A DNA stretch of 64,000 bases, taken from the NCBI GenBank assembly GCA_038380435.1, contig JAWZYU010000034.1, forward strand, positions 43,710,901-43,774,900, read 5' to 3'. The first letter of the stretch is position 1. Every line of letters begins with the position of its first letter. Both the position numbers and the translations under genes were made by a program. The notes beneath the pieces were generated by a model, which was given only the letters and a program-made list of their open reading frames with translations, was not told the DNA's origin and did not search any database. Shown piece by piece: positions 10,147 to 21,007 of this stretch. Source of the stretch: Ryuthela nishihirai (taxonomy: Eukaryota > Arthropoda > Arachnida > Araneae > Heptathelidae).

Positions 10147-11745
10147 AGTTGGGTTGGGTTGTTTTACTTCTCAGCGTCACTTTTTTGCACATCATGGGCT
10201 AAATGGCCAGGTCACAAGGGCTCAGAGAACTTTGGGGGAAGGGGACCCACTAGACCAGCTGTTGGGATACAGATGATAGCCTCCCGTCAAGGCAATCCAG
10301 CGTGATCCTTATGCTTTTGGATTCGGGGTGAGTTACCTCTGAGTGACACTTTTTTTGCAAACAGTGGGCTAAATGGCCAGGTCATAAGAACCCCGAAGGC
10401 TCAGAGAAGATTGGGGGAAGGGGACCCACTGGAACAGCTGTTGGGATACAGATGGTAGCCTCCCGTCAAGGCAATCCAGCGTGATCCTTATGCTTTTGGA
10501 TTCGGGGTGAGTTACCTCTGAGTGACAATTTTTTTGCAAACAGTGGGCTAAATGGCCAGGTCATAAGAACCCCTAAGGCTCAGAGAAGATTTGGGGAAGG
10601 GGACCCACTGGAACAGCTGTTGGGATACAGATGGTAGCCTCCCGTCAAGGCAATCCAGCGTGATCCTTATGCTTTTGGATTCGGGGTGAGTTACCTCTGA
10701 GTGACAATTTTTTTGCAAACAGTGGGCTAAATGGCCAGGTCATAAGAACCCCTAAGGCTCAGAGAAGATTTGGGGAAGGGGACCAACTGGAACAGCTGTT
10801 GGGATACAGATGGTAGCCTCCCGTCAAGGCAATCCAGCGTGATCCTTATGCTTTTGGATTCGGGGTGAGTTACCTCTGAGTGACAATTTTTTTGCAAACA
10901 GTGGGCTAAATGGCCAGGTCATAAGAACCCCGAAGACTCAGAGAAGATTTGGGGAAGGGGACCCACTGGAACAGCTGTTGGGATACAGATGATAGCCTCC
11001 CGTCAAGACAATCCAGTGTGATCCTTATGCTTTTGGATTCGGGGTGAGTTACCTCTGAGTGACACTTTTTTTGCAAACAGTGGGCTAAATGGCCAGGTCA
11101 TAAGAACCCCTAAGGCTCAGAGAAGATTTGGGGAAGGGGACCCACTGGAACAGCTGTTGGGATACAGATGGTAGCCTCCCGTCAAGGCAATCCAGCGTGA
11201 TCCTTATGCTTTTGGATTCGGGGTGAGTTACCTCTGAGTGACAATTTTTTTGCAAACAGTGGGCTAAATGGCCAGGTCATAAGAACCCCGAAGACTCAGA
11301 GAAGATTTGGGGAAGGGGACCCACTGGAACAGCTGTTGGGATACAGATGATAGCCTCCCGTCAAGACAATCCAGTGTGATCCTTATGCTTTTGGATTCGG
11401 GGTGAGTTACCTCTGAGTGACACCTTTTTTTGCAAACAGTGGGCTAAATGGCCAAGTCATAAGAACCCCGAAGGCTCAGAGAAGATTTGGGGAAGGGGAC
11501 CCACTGGAACAGCTGTTGGGATACAGATGATAGCCTCCCGTCAAGGCAATCCAGCGTGATCCTTATGCTTTTGGATTCGGGGTGAGTTACCTCTGAGTGA
11601 CACTTTTTTTGCAAACAGTGGGCTGAATTGCCCGTCATAAGAACCCCTAAGGCTCAGAGAAGATTTGGGGAAGGGGACCCACTGGAACAGCTGTTGGGAT
11701 ACAGATGGTAGCCTCCCGTCAAGGCCATCCAGCGTGTTCTTCCAA
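10147..11745 (-). repeat. Diverged SINE1-tail array, 179-bp unit
   Basis: About nine reverse-orientation copies of a SINE1 tail variant. The unit is about 179 bp because the junction is cttatgcttttggattcggg and not the acgttgggttg of other arrays. Units carry private shared changes (gggatacagatg, gagtgacac, gcaaacagtgggc). Alternating gatagcc/ggtagcc and tcaagaca/tcaaggca variants show internal duplication of blocks of units. It is a locally homogenised subfamily. Confidence 0.85.
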
Positions 11746-12430
11746 CGATTTCCCAACAGATGGAACTCGAACATGAGAACTACAAATTACAAGCCTGGGT
11801 TGTAATTTGAAGTCCGAGCCAACCTTTTCAACTTCTATCCATGGACAAATGGCGCTAATCCCAACATTGCTGCCATCCCTTTCGTTAAAAATATAACCCT
11901 TGCGGCTATTGTGGATGAAGATACATTTTCTATTTGTTTGTCCGAGAGGCCTAAACGAGTTCAAGAACCGCCGCCACGGCTCGCGCTCTCTCAACAACTG
12001 ATTGTTTATGGCGACCCAAGACATTCTTGGCGCATGCGCCGACATTGCTGCCACTCACGGTTGTGATGTCGCTGCAAGCTTCCACGTGCTCCCCCCCCTA
12101 ACTTACCTTGATAGCATCTTATCTGTCCCGTCCTTGGCTGACCTTGAGACAGGAGATTCGTGAGGCTCTGATCCAGCAGACACCTCTGATCTTTGACCTA
12201 TCGTGATTCGAAAATCGTGACAGAAGTAAAAATGATTGTATTGGAATCGCAAACGAGTCGAAATAAAAAAAATTAATTAATAATTTCGCAGTATTCTAGT
12301 TTTAAGCATTGGACGATAATTAATCAGTTAAAACTAATGTTTTTGTTTTTTTTAATCATTTCTTAAGAAAAGCAGAAATCCACGATTACGAGAGTTTGGT
12401 TTGATGAGAGTTTATGTTTTTTTGCTGGCC
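11746..12430. other. Unique stretch with a SINE1 head remnant
   Basis: A short decayed SINE1 head in reverse orientation is visible at about 11757-11797 (ggaactcgaacatgagaact). The rest is unique sequence with no gene that I can support. Confidence 0.4.
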
Positions 12431-12439
12431 ACTTTGTCG

Positions 12440-13152
12440 TTGACTTATATGCACTCAGTGGCCACATAATTAGAAACCAGAAAATTCAAAAGTGGTCACT
12501 GAGTGTATACAAATCGATGACAAAGTGGCCGCTGGGTGTATACAAATCGATGACAAAGTGGCCGCTGAGTGTATACAAATCGATGACAAAGTGGCCGCTG
12601 AGTGTATACAAATCTATGACAAAGTGGCCTCTGAGTATATACAAATCGATGACAAAGTGGCCGCTGAGTGTATACAAATCGATGACAAAGTGGCCGCTGA
12701 GTATATACAAATCGATGACAAAGTGGCCGCTGAGTGTATACAAATCGATGACAAAGTGGCCGCTGAGTGTATACAAATCGATGACAAAGTGGGCGCTGGG
12801 TGTATACAAATCGATGACAAAGTGGCCGCTGGGTGTATACAAATCGATGACAAAGTGGCCGCTGAGTGTATAGAAATCGATGACAAAGTGGCCGCTGAGT
12901 GTATACAAATCGATGACAAAGTGGCTGCTGAGTATATACAAATCGATGACAAAGTGGCCGCCGAGTGTATACAAATCGATGACAAAGTGGGCGTTGGGTG
13001 TATACAAATCGATGACAAAGTGGCCGCTGGGTGTATACAAATCGATGACAAAGTGGCCGCTGAGTGTATACAAATCGATGACAAAGTGGCCGCTGAGTGT
13101 ATACAAATCGATGACAAAGTGGCCGCTGAGTGTATACAAATCGATGACAAAG
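12440..13152. repeat. 33-bp minisatellite, about 20 copies
   Basis: Unit: gtggccgctgagtgtataca plus aatcgatgacaaa. Reverse-complemented, part of the unit reads TACACTCAGCGGCCACTTTG. The left edge (actcagtggccacataatta, 12451-12470) is the same motif in unrepeated form, so the array looks derived from a transposon terminal repeat. At the right the array joins directly into a SINE1 tail (ccatttatcccatgaagtgc). Open frames of 239 and 279 codons are by-products of the 33-bp period. Confidence 0.9.
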
Positions 13153-13380
13153 CCATTTATCCCATGAAGTGCAAAAAAGTGCCGCTCAGAGGTAAAACAA
13201 CCCAACGTTAAAGAACACGCTGGATGGCCTTGACGGAAGGCTACCATCTGTCTCCCAACAGCTGTTCCAGTGGGTCCCCTCCTCCAACCTTCTCCGAGCC
13301 TTCGGGGTCCATGTGACCTGGCCATTTATCCCATGAAGTGCAAAAAAGTGCCGCTCAGAGGTTAAACAATCCAACCCAAC
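13153..13380 (+). mobile_element. SINE1 tail units next to the 33-bp array
   Basis: One partial and one full SINE1 tail unit. Both contain the private variant catttatcccatgaagtgc, so the partial unit is a duplicate of the full one that was split from its left part by the 33-bp array. Downstream, 13381-13960 is mostly unique, with a short SINE1 head at about 13587-13632. Confidence 0.75.
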
Positions 13381-13962
13381 CCAAGCATCTATTAGCTGGA
13401 ATTTTCAGTGGTGTAGAATGCCAAAGGGCGAAAATTAAAACATAGCTCCCTCTGACGGTGAAAGTTGCACAATGCCAAAAGTTTAAACAAATATTGCAAA
13501 CGATGTATTCACACTAGAATTTTGATGGTAGGTGTGGTGCACCTGCAGCAATGAACCCCCCCCCCCCCTTGCCATTGGAAGAGGGGAGGGGCGAGGGTGA
13601 CTCAGTCGGTAGCGCGCAAGTCTCGTAATCTGCAGTCATGCGTTCTGAAGAATATCTCGAATTCGCTCTTTTCGTTTTGGTTTCGAGACTGTGGAATTGT
13701 AGTCCAGTCGAAAATGAGGTAAAGAAAAATATCACCAACTATACATTAAAAGTCTTCTTTATTAGCAAACTCTCAACTAAAAGGTAATTAAATTTAATTT
13801 CTATACGGATGAAAATAGGGTGGGGATAGGGGCATGCCCTGCGTATCCTCGGAAAAAAAACGAAGCCATTAAAACAGGTATTAGACAGAAAAAAATTAAA
13901 CAGTTCCATGTTATCTCAATAGAAAATTGCGTTCAGAGTTCAATTACTTCTTCAATATGAAG

Positions 13963-14216
13963 GGCGGGGATGGCTCAGTCGATAGCGCGCCAGGCTCGTA
14001 ATTTGTAGTTCCCAGGTTCGAGCTCCCAGGTTGGTCAGCGTTGAGATTTATCTCCACAAAATACCCTGCCGACGGTCAGTAGGGGACACCGATGGGCTTG
14101 GGAAGGCTGCAGTCCGTCGGATGGGACGTTAAGCCGTGTCCCCCTGTGCGGGAAAGCCATACCCTGTGCACGTTAAAGAACACGCTGGATGGCCTTGAAG
14201 GGAGGCTACCATCTGT
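13963..14216 (+). mobile_element. SINE1 head and body, 3'-truncated
   Basis: Head gatggctcagtcgatagcgc, B box ggttcgagctcc, then body, breaking off within the tail at accatctgtta. It abuts a second SINE1 array in the opposite orientation, which makes an inverted pair. Confidence 0.8.
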
Positions 14217-14221
14217 TACAG

Positions 14222-14793
14222 GTTGGGTTTATTTGTTTTACCTCTGAGCTGCACTTTTTTGCACACCATGGGCTAAATGGCCAGATCACAAGGACCCCGA
14301 AGGCTCATAGAAGGTTGGGGGAGAGGTCCCATTGGAACAGCTGTTGGGGGACAGATGGTAGCCTCCCGTCAAGGCCATCCAGCGTGTTCTTTAACGTTGG
14401 GTTGTTTTACCTCTGAGCGCCACTCTTTTGCACACCATGGACTAAATGGTCAGGTCACAAGGACCCCGAAGTCTCAGAGAAGGTTGGGGGAGGGGACCCA
14501 CTGGAACAGCTGTTGGGAGACAGATGGTAGCCTCCCGTCAAGGCCATCCAGCGTGTTCTTTAACGTTGGGTTGTTTTACCTCTGAGCGCCACTCTTTTGC
14601 ACACCATGGACTAAATGGTCAGGTCACAAGGACCCCGAAGTCTCAGAGAAGGTTGGGGGAGGGGATCCACTGGAACAGCTGTTGGGAGACAGATGGTAGC
14701 CTCCCGTCAAGGCCATCCAGCGTGTTCTTTAACGTCGGGTTTTTTACCTCTGAGTGGCACTTTTTTGCACCCCATGGGCTAAATGACCAGGTA
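14222..14793 (-). mobile_element. SINE1 tail array, about 3.5 units
   Basis: Reverse-orientation tail units starting at about 14222, 14395 and 14563, plus a partial last one. Two neighbouring units share the variants gagcgccactctt and catggactaaatggtc, which indicates recent tandem duplication. Confidence 0.8.
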
Positions 14794-14875
14794 AAAAATA
14801 GATAAAAAAAAGCCTATTTTATCGATCCATAGTAAATACCCAGATTACCTGTAGAGATAGACTTCAAACATTAGT

Positions 14876-15055
14876 TAAAATATTCTGAAAAAAATTCATC
14901 GCCGACAAGGCGGGAATCGAACCTGCATCTCACCAGATTCTTCTTGTCCGAGGCCTCGTACAATGGTAGTGAGCTCTGGGATGAATGTGGAGAGATGCGG
15001 ATTCGATTCCGGGCGATGAATTCTTTTCAGAATATTTTATCTCTATTTCATTTTT
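14876..15055. mobile_element. Fold-back element with outward tRNA-like arms, copy 1
   Basis: The left arm (plus strand) reads attctgaaaaaaattcatcg then ggcgggaatcgaacctgcat; the right arm is the inverted counterpart, gatgcggattcgattccggg then gatgaattcttttcagaat. Each arm read outward is a tRNA-like 3' half (B box GGTTCGATTCC or GGATTCGATTCC then acceptor-side CGCC) followed by a shared flank. Two related fold-backs lie at 36985 and 61266. The element is too short to code. Confidence 0.6.
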
Positions 15056-15281
15056 CAGTTTGGATGGCTTAATTTTGAAAATCTCAGAAGCCCTCCCCCC
15101 ACAAAAAATTTCAGCACTCATTGAAACAAAAAAAAAACATAGATATTTATTATTATTTTAAAAAGCAACTGAATGACCGCAAACGGATAGACAACAAAAT
15201 GAAAACGATAGTTCGATTTTTTTCGAAAATGATCCAAAAAATCGAGTCATGATTTACACTCAAGTTTATGAAGAGCATGGG

Positions 15282-16343
15282 GGCGGGGGTGACTGAGTCG
15301 GTAGTGCGCCAGGTTCGTAATCTGTAGTTCCCAGGTTCGAGTCCCAGCTGGGTCACCGTTGAGATTTGTCTCCGTAAATCTCCCTGCCCACGGTCAGTAT
15401 GGGACACCGATGGGCTTGGAAAGGCCCCCGTCCTTCGGATGGGACGTTAAGCCGTGGCCCCGTGTGCGGGAGAGAGCCATACCCTGTGCACGTTAAAGAA
15501 CACGCTGGATGTCTTTTACTTGGAGGCTACCATCTGTCTCCCAACAGCTGTTCCAGTGGGTCCCCTCCCTCACCTTCTCTGAGCCTTCGGGGTCCATGTG
15601 ACCTGGCCATTTAGCCCCACTTTGTGCAAAAAAGTGCCGCTCAGAGTAAAACAACCCAACGTTAAAGAACACGCTGGATGGCCTTGACAGGAGGCTACCA
15701 TCTGTCTCCCAACAGCTGTTTCAGTGGGTCCCCTCCCCCAACCTTCTCTGAGCCTTCGGGGTCCATGTGACCTGGCCATTTAGCCCATGGTGTGCGAAAA
15801 AGTACCGCTCAGAGGTAAAACAACCCAACGTTAAAGAACACGCTGGATGGCCTTGACGGGAGACTACCATCTGTCTCCCAACAGCTGTTCCAGTGGGTCC
15901 CCACCCCCAACCTTCTCTGAGCCTTTGGGGTCCATGTGACCTGGCCATTTAGCCCATGGTGTGCAAAAAAGTGCAGCTCAGAGGTAAAACAACCCAACGT
16001 TAAAGAACACGCTGGATGGCCTTGACGGGTGACTACCATCTGTCCCCCAACAGCTGTTCCAGTGGGTCCCCTCCCCCAACCTTCTCTGAGCCTTTGGGGT
16101 CCATGTGACCTGGCCATTTAGCCCATGGTGTGCAAAAAAGTGCCGCTCGGAGGTAAAACAACCCAACGTTAAAGAACACGCTGGATGGCCTTGACGCGAG
16201 GCTACCATCTGCCTCCCAACAGCTGTTCCAGTGGGTCCCCTCCCCCAACCTTCTCTGAGCCTTCGGGGTCCATGTGACCTGGCCATTTAGCCCATGGTGT
16301 GCAAAAAAGTGCCGCTCAGGGGTAAAACAACCCAATCCAACCC
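15282..16343 (+). mobile_element. SINE1 with five tail units
   Basis: Complete head (gggtgactgagtcggtagtg; B box GGTTCGAGTCCCAGC), body, and five tail units beginning near 15490, 15660, 15828, 15998 and 16167, ending caacccaatccaaccca. Region 16344-16706 is unique with nothing recognised. Confidence 0.85.
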
Positions 16344-16706
16344 ATGAAGAACATGAAACGACTGTGTGACAATCCTGTGCATGCACGTGAAATGTTTGTT
16401 GCGTGGAGACGGCCGAATGGAGTCCAATGCCCCGTGAGAACGTGTGTCACGAGCTCAAGCAGCTCAGCTAGTTTTTCATCAACTCCCAGCTAGGTAGCAT
16501 TCATAATAAGCTCAGACCTTATTTGGTCCTCACAGGGGATTATGGCTCTTAAAGTCCATGCTTTTTCTGCGGACACATTTCTGAAAGCCATCATTTTATG
16601 ACACGGATACTTTCTGTAGGAATTTGTTTTAGATTATGCCATTTTAGATTTTGGGAAGGCCTAGGAATTAAATAATGGAAGTGTAACATCCATTACCCAA
16701 ACTGTT

Positions 16707-18530
16707 ATTGGGTTGGGTTGTTTTACCTCTGAGCGGCACTTTTTTTGCACACCACGGGCTAAATGGCTAGGTCACAAAGACCCCGAAGGCTCAGAGCAAG
16801 TTGGAGGAGGGGACCCATTGAAACAGCTGTTGGGAGACAGATGGTAGCCTCCCGTCAAGGCCATCCAACGTGTTCTTTAACGTTGGGTTGTTTTACCTCT
16901 GAACGGCACTTTTTTGCACACCATGGACTAAATGTCCAGGTTTCATCGACCCCGAAGGCTCAGAGAAGGTTGGGGGAGGGACCCACTGGATCAGATGTTG
17001 GGAGACAGATGGTAGCCTCCAGTCAAGGCCATCCAGCGTGTTCTTTAACGTTGGGTTGTTTTACCTCTGAGCGGCACGTTTTTGCACACCATGGGCTAAA
17101 TGGCCAGGTCACATGTACCCCGTAGGCTCAGAGAAGGTTGGGGGAGGGGACCCACTGGAACAGCTGTTGGGAGACAGATGGTAGCCTCCCGTCAAGGTCA
17201 TCCAGTATGTTCTTTAACGTTAGGTTGTTTAGTCTCTGAACGGCACTTTTTTGCACACCATGGGCTAAATGGCCAGGTCACAAAGACCCCGAAGGCTCAG
17301 AGAAGGTTGGGGGAGGGGACCCACTTAAACAGCTGTTGGGAGACAGATGGTAGCCTCCCGTCAAGGTCATCCAACGTGTTCTTTAACGTTGGGTTGTTTT
17401 ACCTCTGAACGGCACTTTTTTGCGCACCATGGACTTAATGTCCAGGTTACATCAACCCGAAGGCTCAGAGAAGGTTGGGGGAGGGGACCCACTGAAACAG
17501 CTGTTGGGAGACAGATGGTAGCCTCCTGTCAAGGCCATCCAGCGTGTTCTTTAACGTTGGGTTGTTTTACCTCTGAACGGCACTTTTTTGCACACCATGG
17601 ACTAAATATCCAGGTTACATCGACCCCGAAGGCTCAGAGAAGGTTGGGGGAGGGGACCCAGTGGAACAGATGTTGGGAGACAGATGGTAGCCTCCTGTCA
17701 AGGCCATCCAGAGTGTTCTTTAACTTTGGGTTGTTTTACCTCTGAGCGGCACTTTTTTGCACACCATGGGCTAAATGGCCAGGTCACACGGACCCCGAAG
17801 GCTCAGAGAAGGTTGGGGGAGGGGACCCACTGGAACAGCTGTTGAGAGACAGATGGTAGCCTCCTGTCAAGGCCATCCAGCGTGTTCTTTAACGTTGGGT
17901 TGTTTTACCTCTGAGCGGCACTTTTTTGCACACCATGGGCTAAATGGCCAGGTCACATGGACCCCAAAGGCTCAGAGAAAGTTGGGGGTGGGGACCCACT
18001 GGAACAGCTCTTGGAAGACAGATGGTAGCCTCCCGTCAAGGCCATCCAGCGTGTTCTTTAACGTTGGGTTCTTTTACCTCTGAGCGGCACTTTTTCGCAC
18101 ACCATGGACTAAATGTCCAGGTTACATGGACCCCGAAGGCTCAGAGAAGGTTGGGGGAGGGGACCCACTGGAACAGCTGTTGGGAGACAGGTGGTAGCCT
18201 CCTGTCAAGGCCATCCAGCGTGTTCTTTAACGTTGGGTTGTTTTACCTCTGAGCGGCACTTTTTTGCACACCATGGGCTAAATGGCCAGGTCACATGGAC
18301 CCCGAAGGCTCAGAGAAGGTTGGGGGAGGGGATCCACTGGAACAGCTGTTGGGAGACAGATGGTAGCCTCCCGTCAAGGTCATCCAGCGCGTGATTTCAC
18401 GTGCACAGGGTATGGCTCTCCCGCATACGGGGCCACAGCTTAACGTCCTATCCGACGGACTGCGGCCTTTCCAAGCCCATCGGTGTCCCTTACTGACCGT
18501 GGGCAAGGCGGGGAATTTAGGTTGGGTGGG
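16707..18530 (-). mobile_element. SINE1 with ten tail units, reverse orientation
   Basis: The largest tail array in the window: ten units of about 169 bp from 16707 to about 18400, then the body up to gggcaaggcggggaattta. The tRNA head is absent. Sub-groups of units share variants (for example catggactaaatgtccaggt in units 2, 5 and 9), which suggests duplication of multi-unit blocks. Region 18531-18960 is unique with nothing recognised. Confidence 0.85.
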
Positions 18531-18966
18531 GACAAGGGACAGAATTTTCCCTCCTTTTTACAGATCTTTAAAAAATTTCTTGAATAATGCCTTAAATTCA
18601 AATAAGTTGAATCTTTGACTTTTTACTTTTACTTTTTTTAACTTTTAATAGCATTCTAAAAGGGGTGAGAAGACTGAATGTACACTGAATAGCCCAGCAA
18701 GAGATCGTTGTTATGTGTGTTGATTCTCACACTAGAAAACATTTTGTGTGCTATCATCCTACTAGGGCGTTAAACCTGAAGCTACAATCAGTGAATGACC
18801 TATGGAATGGAATGACCAAATTTGAATATCATGAACACTTTTTTTCGTGATGTGTCTTGCTGGTCAGTTTCACTACCGTCAAGCCTCTCTGGTAAATGGG
18901 CTACTAAGTTCTTTCGTAATTTATAAAATAAATTTGTAGCAAAACAAGGAACTGGTATATATACAG

Positions 18967-19425
18967 GGTGAATCTGAAAAAGTGGGCAAAACTTTACGAG
19001 GTGGTAGAACGCAGCTATACGAGCAATATTCGTCATAGAAAGTATGGGCGGAACGCAAACGGCGAGCCGCTAGGTGGCGTTGGAAATGGTATAAAAGGGT
19101 CGGTCCTCGTGCCTGGTGTCTTCGCAAATGTGCGTCGGTCCCTATCCCGCAGGTGTGAAGCCTGCATTACAGCTGGCGGCAGCTCTTTTGAGCAATTTCT
19201 TTGAGCATGTAACTCAATTACATTCCTGTTAATAAAATGTTTTCTGAAGTATCTCCTCTCCTTCTTGTGTTCATTCTTTAAATGTGACAGTGGAAAACTA
19301 CCTTTTAACTTCTCACCGCTTGCGTTCCGACCATACATTCTATGACGAATATTGCTCGTATAGCTGCGTTCTACCACCCCGTAAAGTTTTGCCCACTTTT
19401 TCAGATTCACCCTGTATATATGTTA
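18967..19425. mobile_element. Inverted-repeat DNA element with about 110-bp ends
   Basis: Ends are tacagggtgaatctgaaaaa and its inverse (tttttcagattcaccctgta), flanked by TATATA on both sides, which fits a TA target duplication. The terminal repeats extend about 110 bp with some mismatches. The 220-bp centre contains GGTATAAAAGGG (19089) and aataaaatg (about 19231). No transposase is present, so it is non-autonomous. The 78-codon frame starting in the left arm is a by-product. Confidence 0.7.
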
Positions 19426-20092
19426 CCGCTAAAGCTCGAAAGCCGTTAATGTGCACATTACCTAGCTAATCTGCAGATTAACTGATTTGCTCCGTTAACG
19501 TGCGGAATCAAGAGTTTTCCGCATTTTACCTAGGTAATGTGCACATTAACGGCTTCCGTATCGTTAAAGTTCAAAAGTTTGTTTCTTTCATAGTGGTGAA
19601 TCTCTTGAATATGAATCTTCGTGTCACGTGATTCACTCGTCCGCATTATAAAAAACGCCCCGGATGAGCGGAGGCCAAGTGAGAACGAATCGGTAAAGTG
19701 ATTCATTCTTGATAACGAATCACTAAAATGATTCGTTCTCACTTGGCCTGCTCATTTTGGGGGCGTTTTTTATAATTCGGACGACTGATTCATGTTGACA
19801 GAGGGATGACCCTGGTTTCAACTCTACTCTCGGACACTAGATAAATAACATTATGTTAATTTAAGCGTACAGAAACGTTCCTGTTGTTCCAGCAAAGATC
19901 TTATTTTCACTTTAACGAGTGCCTAGTAGGTAATGTGCAGATTATCCAGGTAATTTGCAGATTACCTAGGTAATTTGAGAAATGAAACAATTTTCCGCAC
20001 GTTAACGGATCACCCTAGTTAATCTGCACAATACCTAGATAATCTGTAGAATAACTGATTTCTGCACTTTAGCCGTAACATATATATATATA
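19418..20092. mobile_element. Long-terminal-inverted-repeat element with nested palindrome
   Basis: The left arm (tatatatgttaccgctaaag...) and right arm (...ctttagccgtaacatatata) are inverted over about 90 bp and share blocks such as ccgttaacgtgcgg and aatctgcagattaac. Inside, about 19640-19785 is a separate palindrome (ttataaaaaacgcccc, then gtgagaacgaatc, inverted on the other side ending ggggcgttttttataa). It is non-coding. The superfamily is not identified. Confidence 0.6.
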
Positions 20093-20099
20093 CACGCAC

Positions 20100-20178
20100 A
20101 GTCGTATCAGAATAATATGACCACCTACCATACATGCACTATGGTAGGTGTTCATATTATTCTGATACGATTGTGTAT
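20100..20178. mobile_element. Short palindromic MITE
   Basis: Near-perfect inverted repeat of about 32 bp per arm (cgtatcagaataatatgacc and its inverse around a short centre). The arm motif aataatatgaccaccta is the same one that ends module B of the composite elements at 22300, 38390, 42590, 49220, 61910 and 62215, so this is a stand-alone version. Confidence 0.75.
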
Positions 20179-20182
20179 ATTA

Positions 20183-20556
20183 TGGGGTGTTGCTCAGTCA
20201 GTAGTGAGTACTGACATACTCGCAATCTGCAGTTTCCAGGTTCGAGTCCCTCTTGGGACACCATTGAGATTTATCTCCGCAAAACTCCCCACCCTGTCCA
20301 CGGTCAGTAGGGAACACCGATGGGCTTGGAAGGGCCGCCATCCGTCGGATGGGACGTTAAGTCAGTCCCCGTGTGCATTAATGTGCACAGGAACACATTT
20401 GATGTGAGGCTACCATCTGTCTCCCAACAACTGTTCCAGTGAGTCCCCTCCAACAACCTTCTCTGAGCCTTCGGGGTCTTGGCCATTCAGCATGGGGTCC
20501 TGGTGACCTGGCCATTCAGCATGCAAAAAGTGTCACTCAGAAGTAAAATAACCCAA
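20183..20556 (+). mobile_element. Diverged SINE1 copy
   Basis: Recognisable head (gttgctcagtcagtagtgag; B box GGTTCGAGTCCC), body and one tail with an internal repetition (ggtcttggccattcagcatg). Older than most copies, judging by the number of differences. Confidence 0.75.
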
Positions 20557-20813
20557 TTCTCAGCTACGTGTTCATGAATATTGGTATGAAGAATTACACA
20601 AAGACTGCTGTGGAAATATTTTTATCATCAATATGAAAATGATATAATTATATACAATACTTTTACAAATATTTTTCTTCTTTTATTGGTGACATCCCGA
20701 TGATACATCACACCCTGGAAACACAGAACTTGAAGTTTAAGACGTTTTATAATTTAATAAATTACCTCGTTGAAGTCACAAGTGTTAAAGGAATACTTTT
20801 ACAGAAAAATTGA

Positions 20814-20877
20814 GTGGGACTGGAAACCGTAACCTCCCAGTTATATGATGAGTGCTCTATCCACTAAACTATCACCA
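20814..20877 (-). mobile_element. tRNA-like sequence (SINE head or tRNA relic)
   Basis: Read on the minus strand: GGTGATAGTTTAGTGGATAG (A box), then an anticodon-arm-like part, then GGTTTCCAGTCCCACT (B-box region). The order and spacing are tRNA-like but the arms do not pair cleanly. The rest of 20557-21005 is unique, with nothing else recognised. Confidence 0.4.
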
Positions 20878-21007
20878 GTTCCGTCATTAAGCCACTAATT
20901 GTGACTTTTAAACTTTTTTGACCTTGTTGCTCATCGCGCCATCTATGATCAGAAAAGGTAACTGAGCAGTATTGGAAAATTACCTTTCCCGATCATATAT
21001 GGTGCTA

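Noticed and set aside
12486..13325. 279-codon minus frame and 239-codon plus frame
   Set aside because: The 33-bp repeat keeps frames open in several directions. The frame also runs on into a SINE1 tail.
18968..19204. 78-codon protein starting MNLKKWAKLYEVV
   Set aside because: It begins in the terminal inverted repeat of a MITE, and the same peptide start appears on the opposite strand from the other arm.
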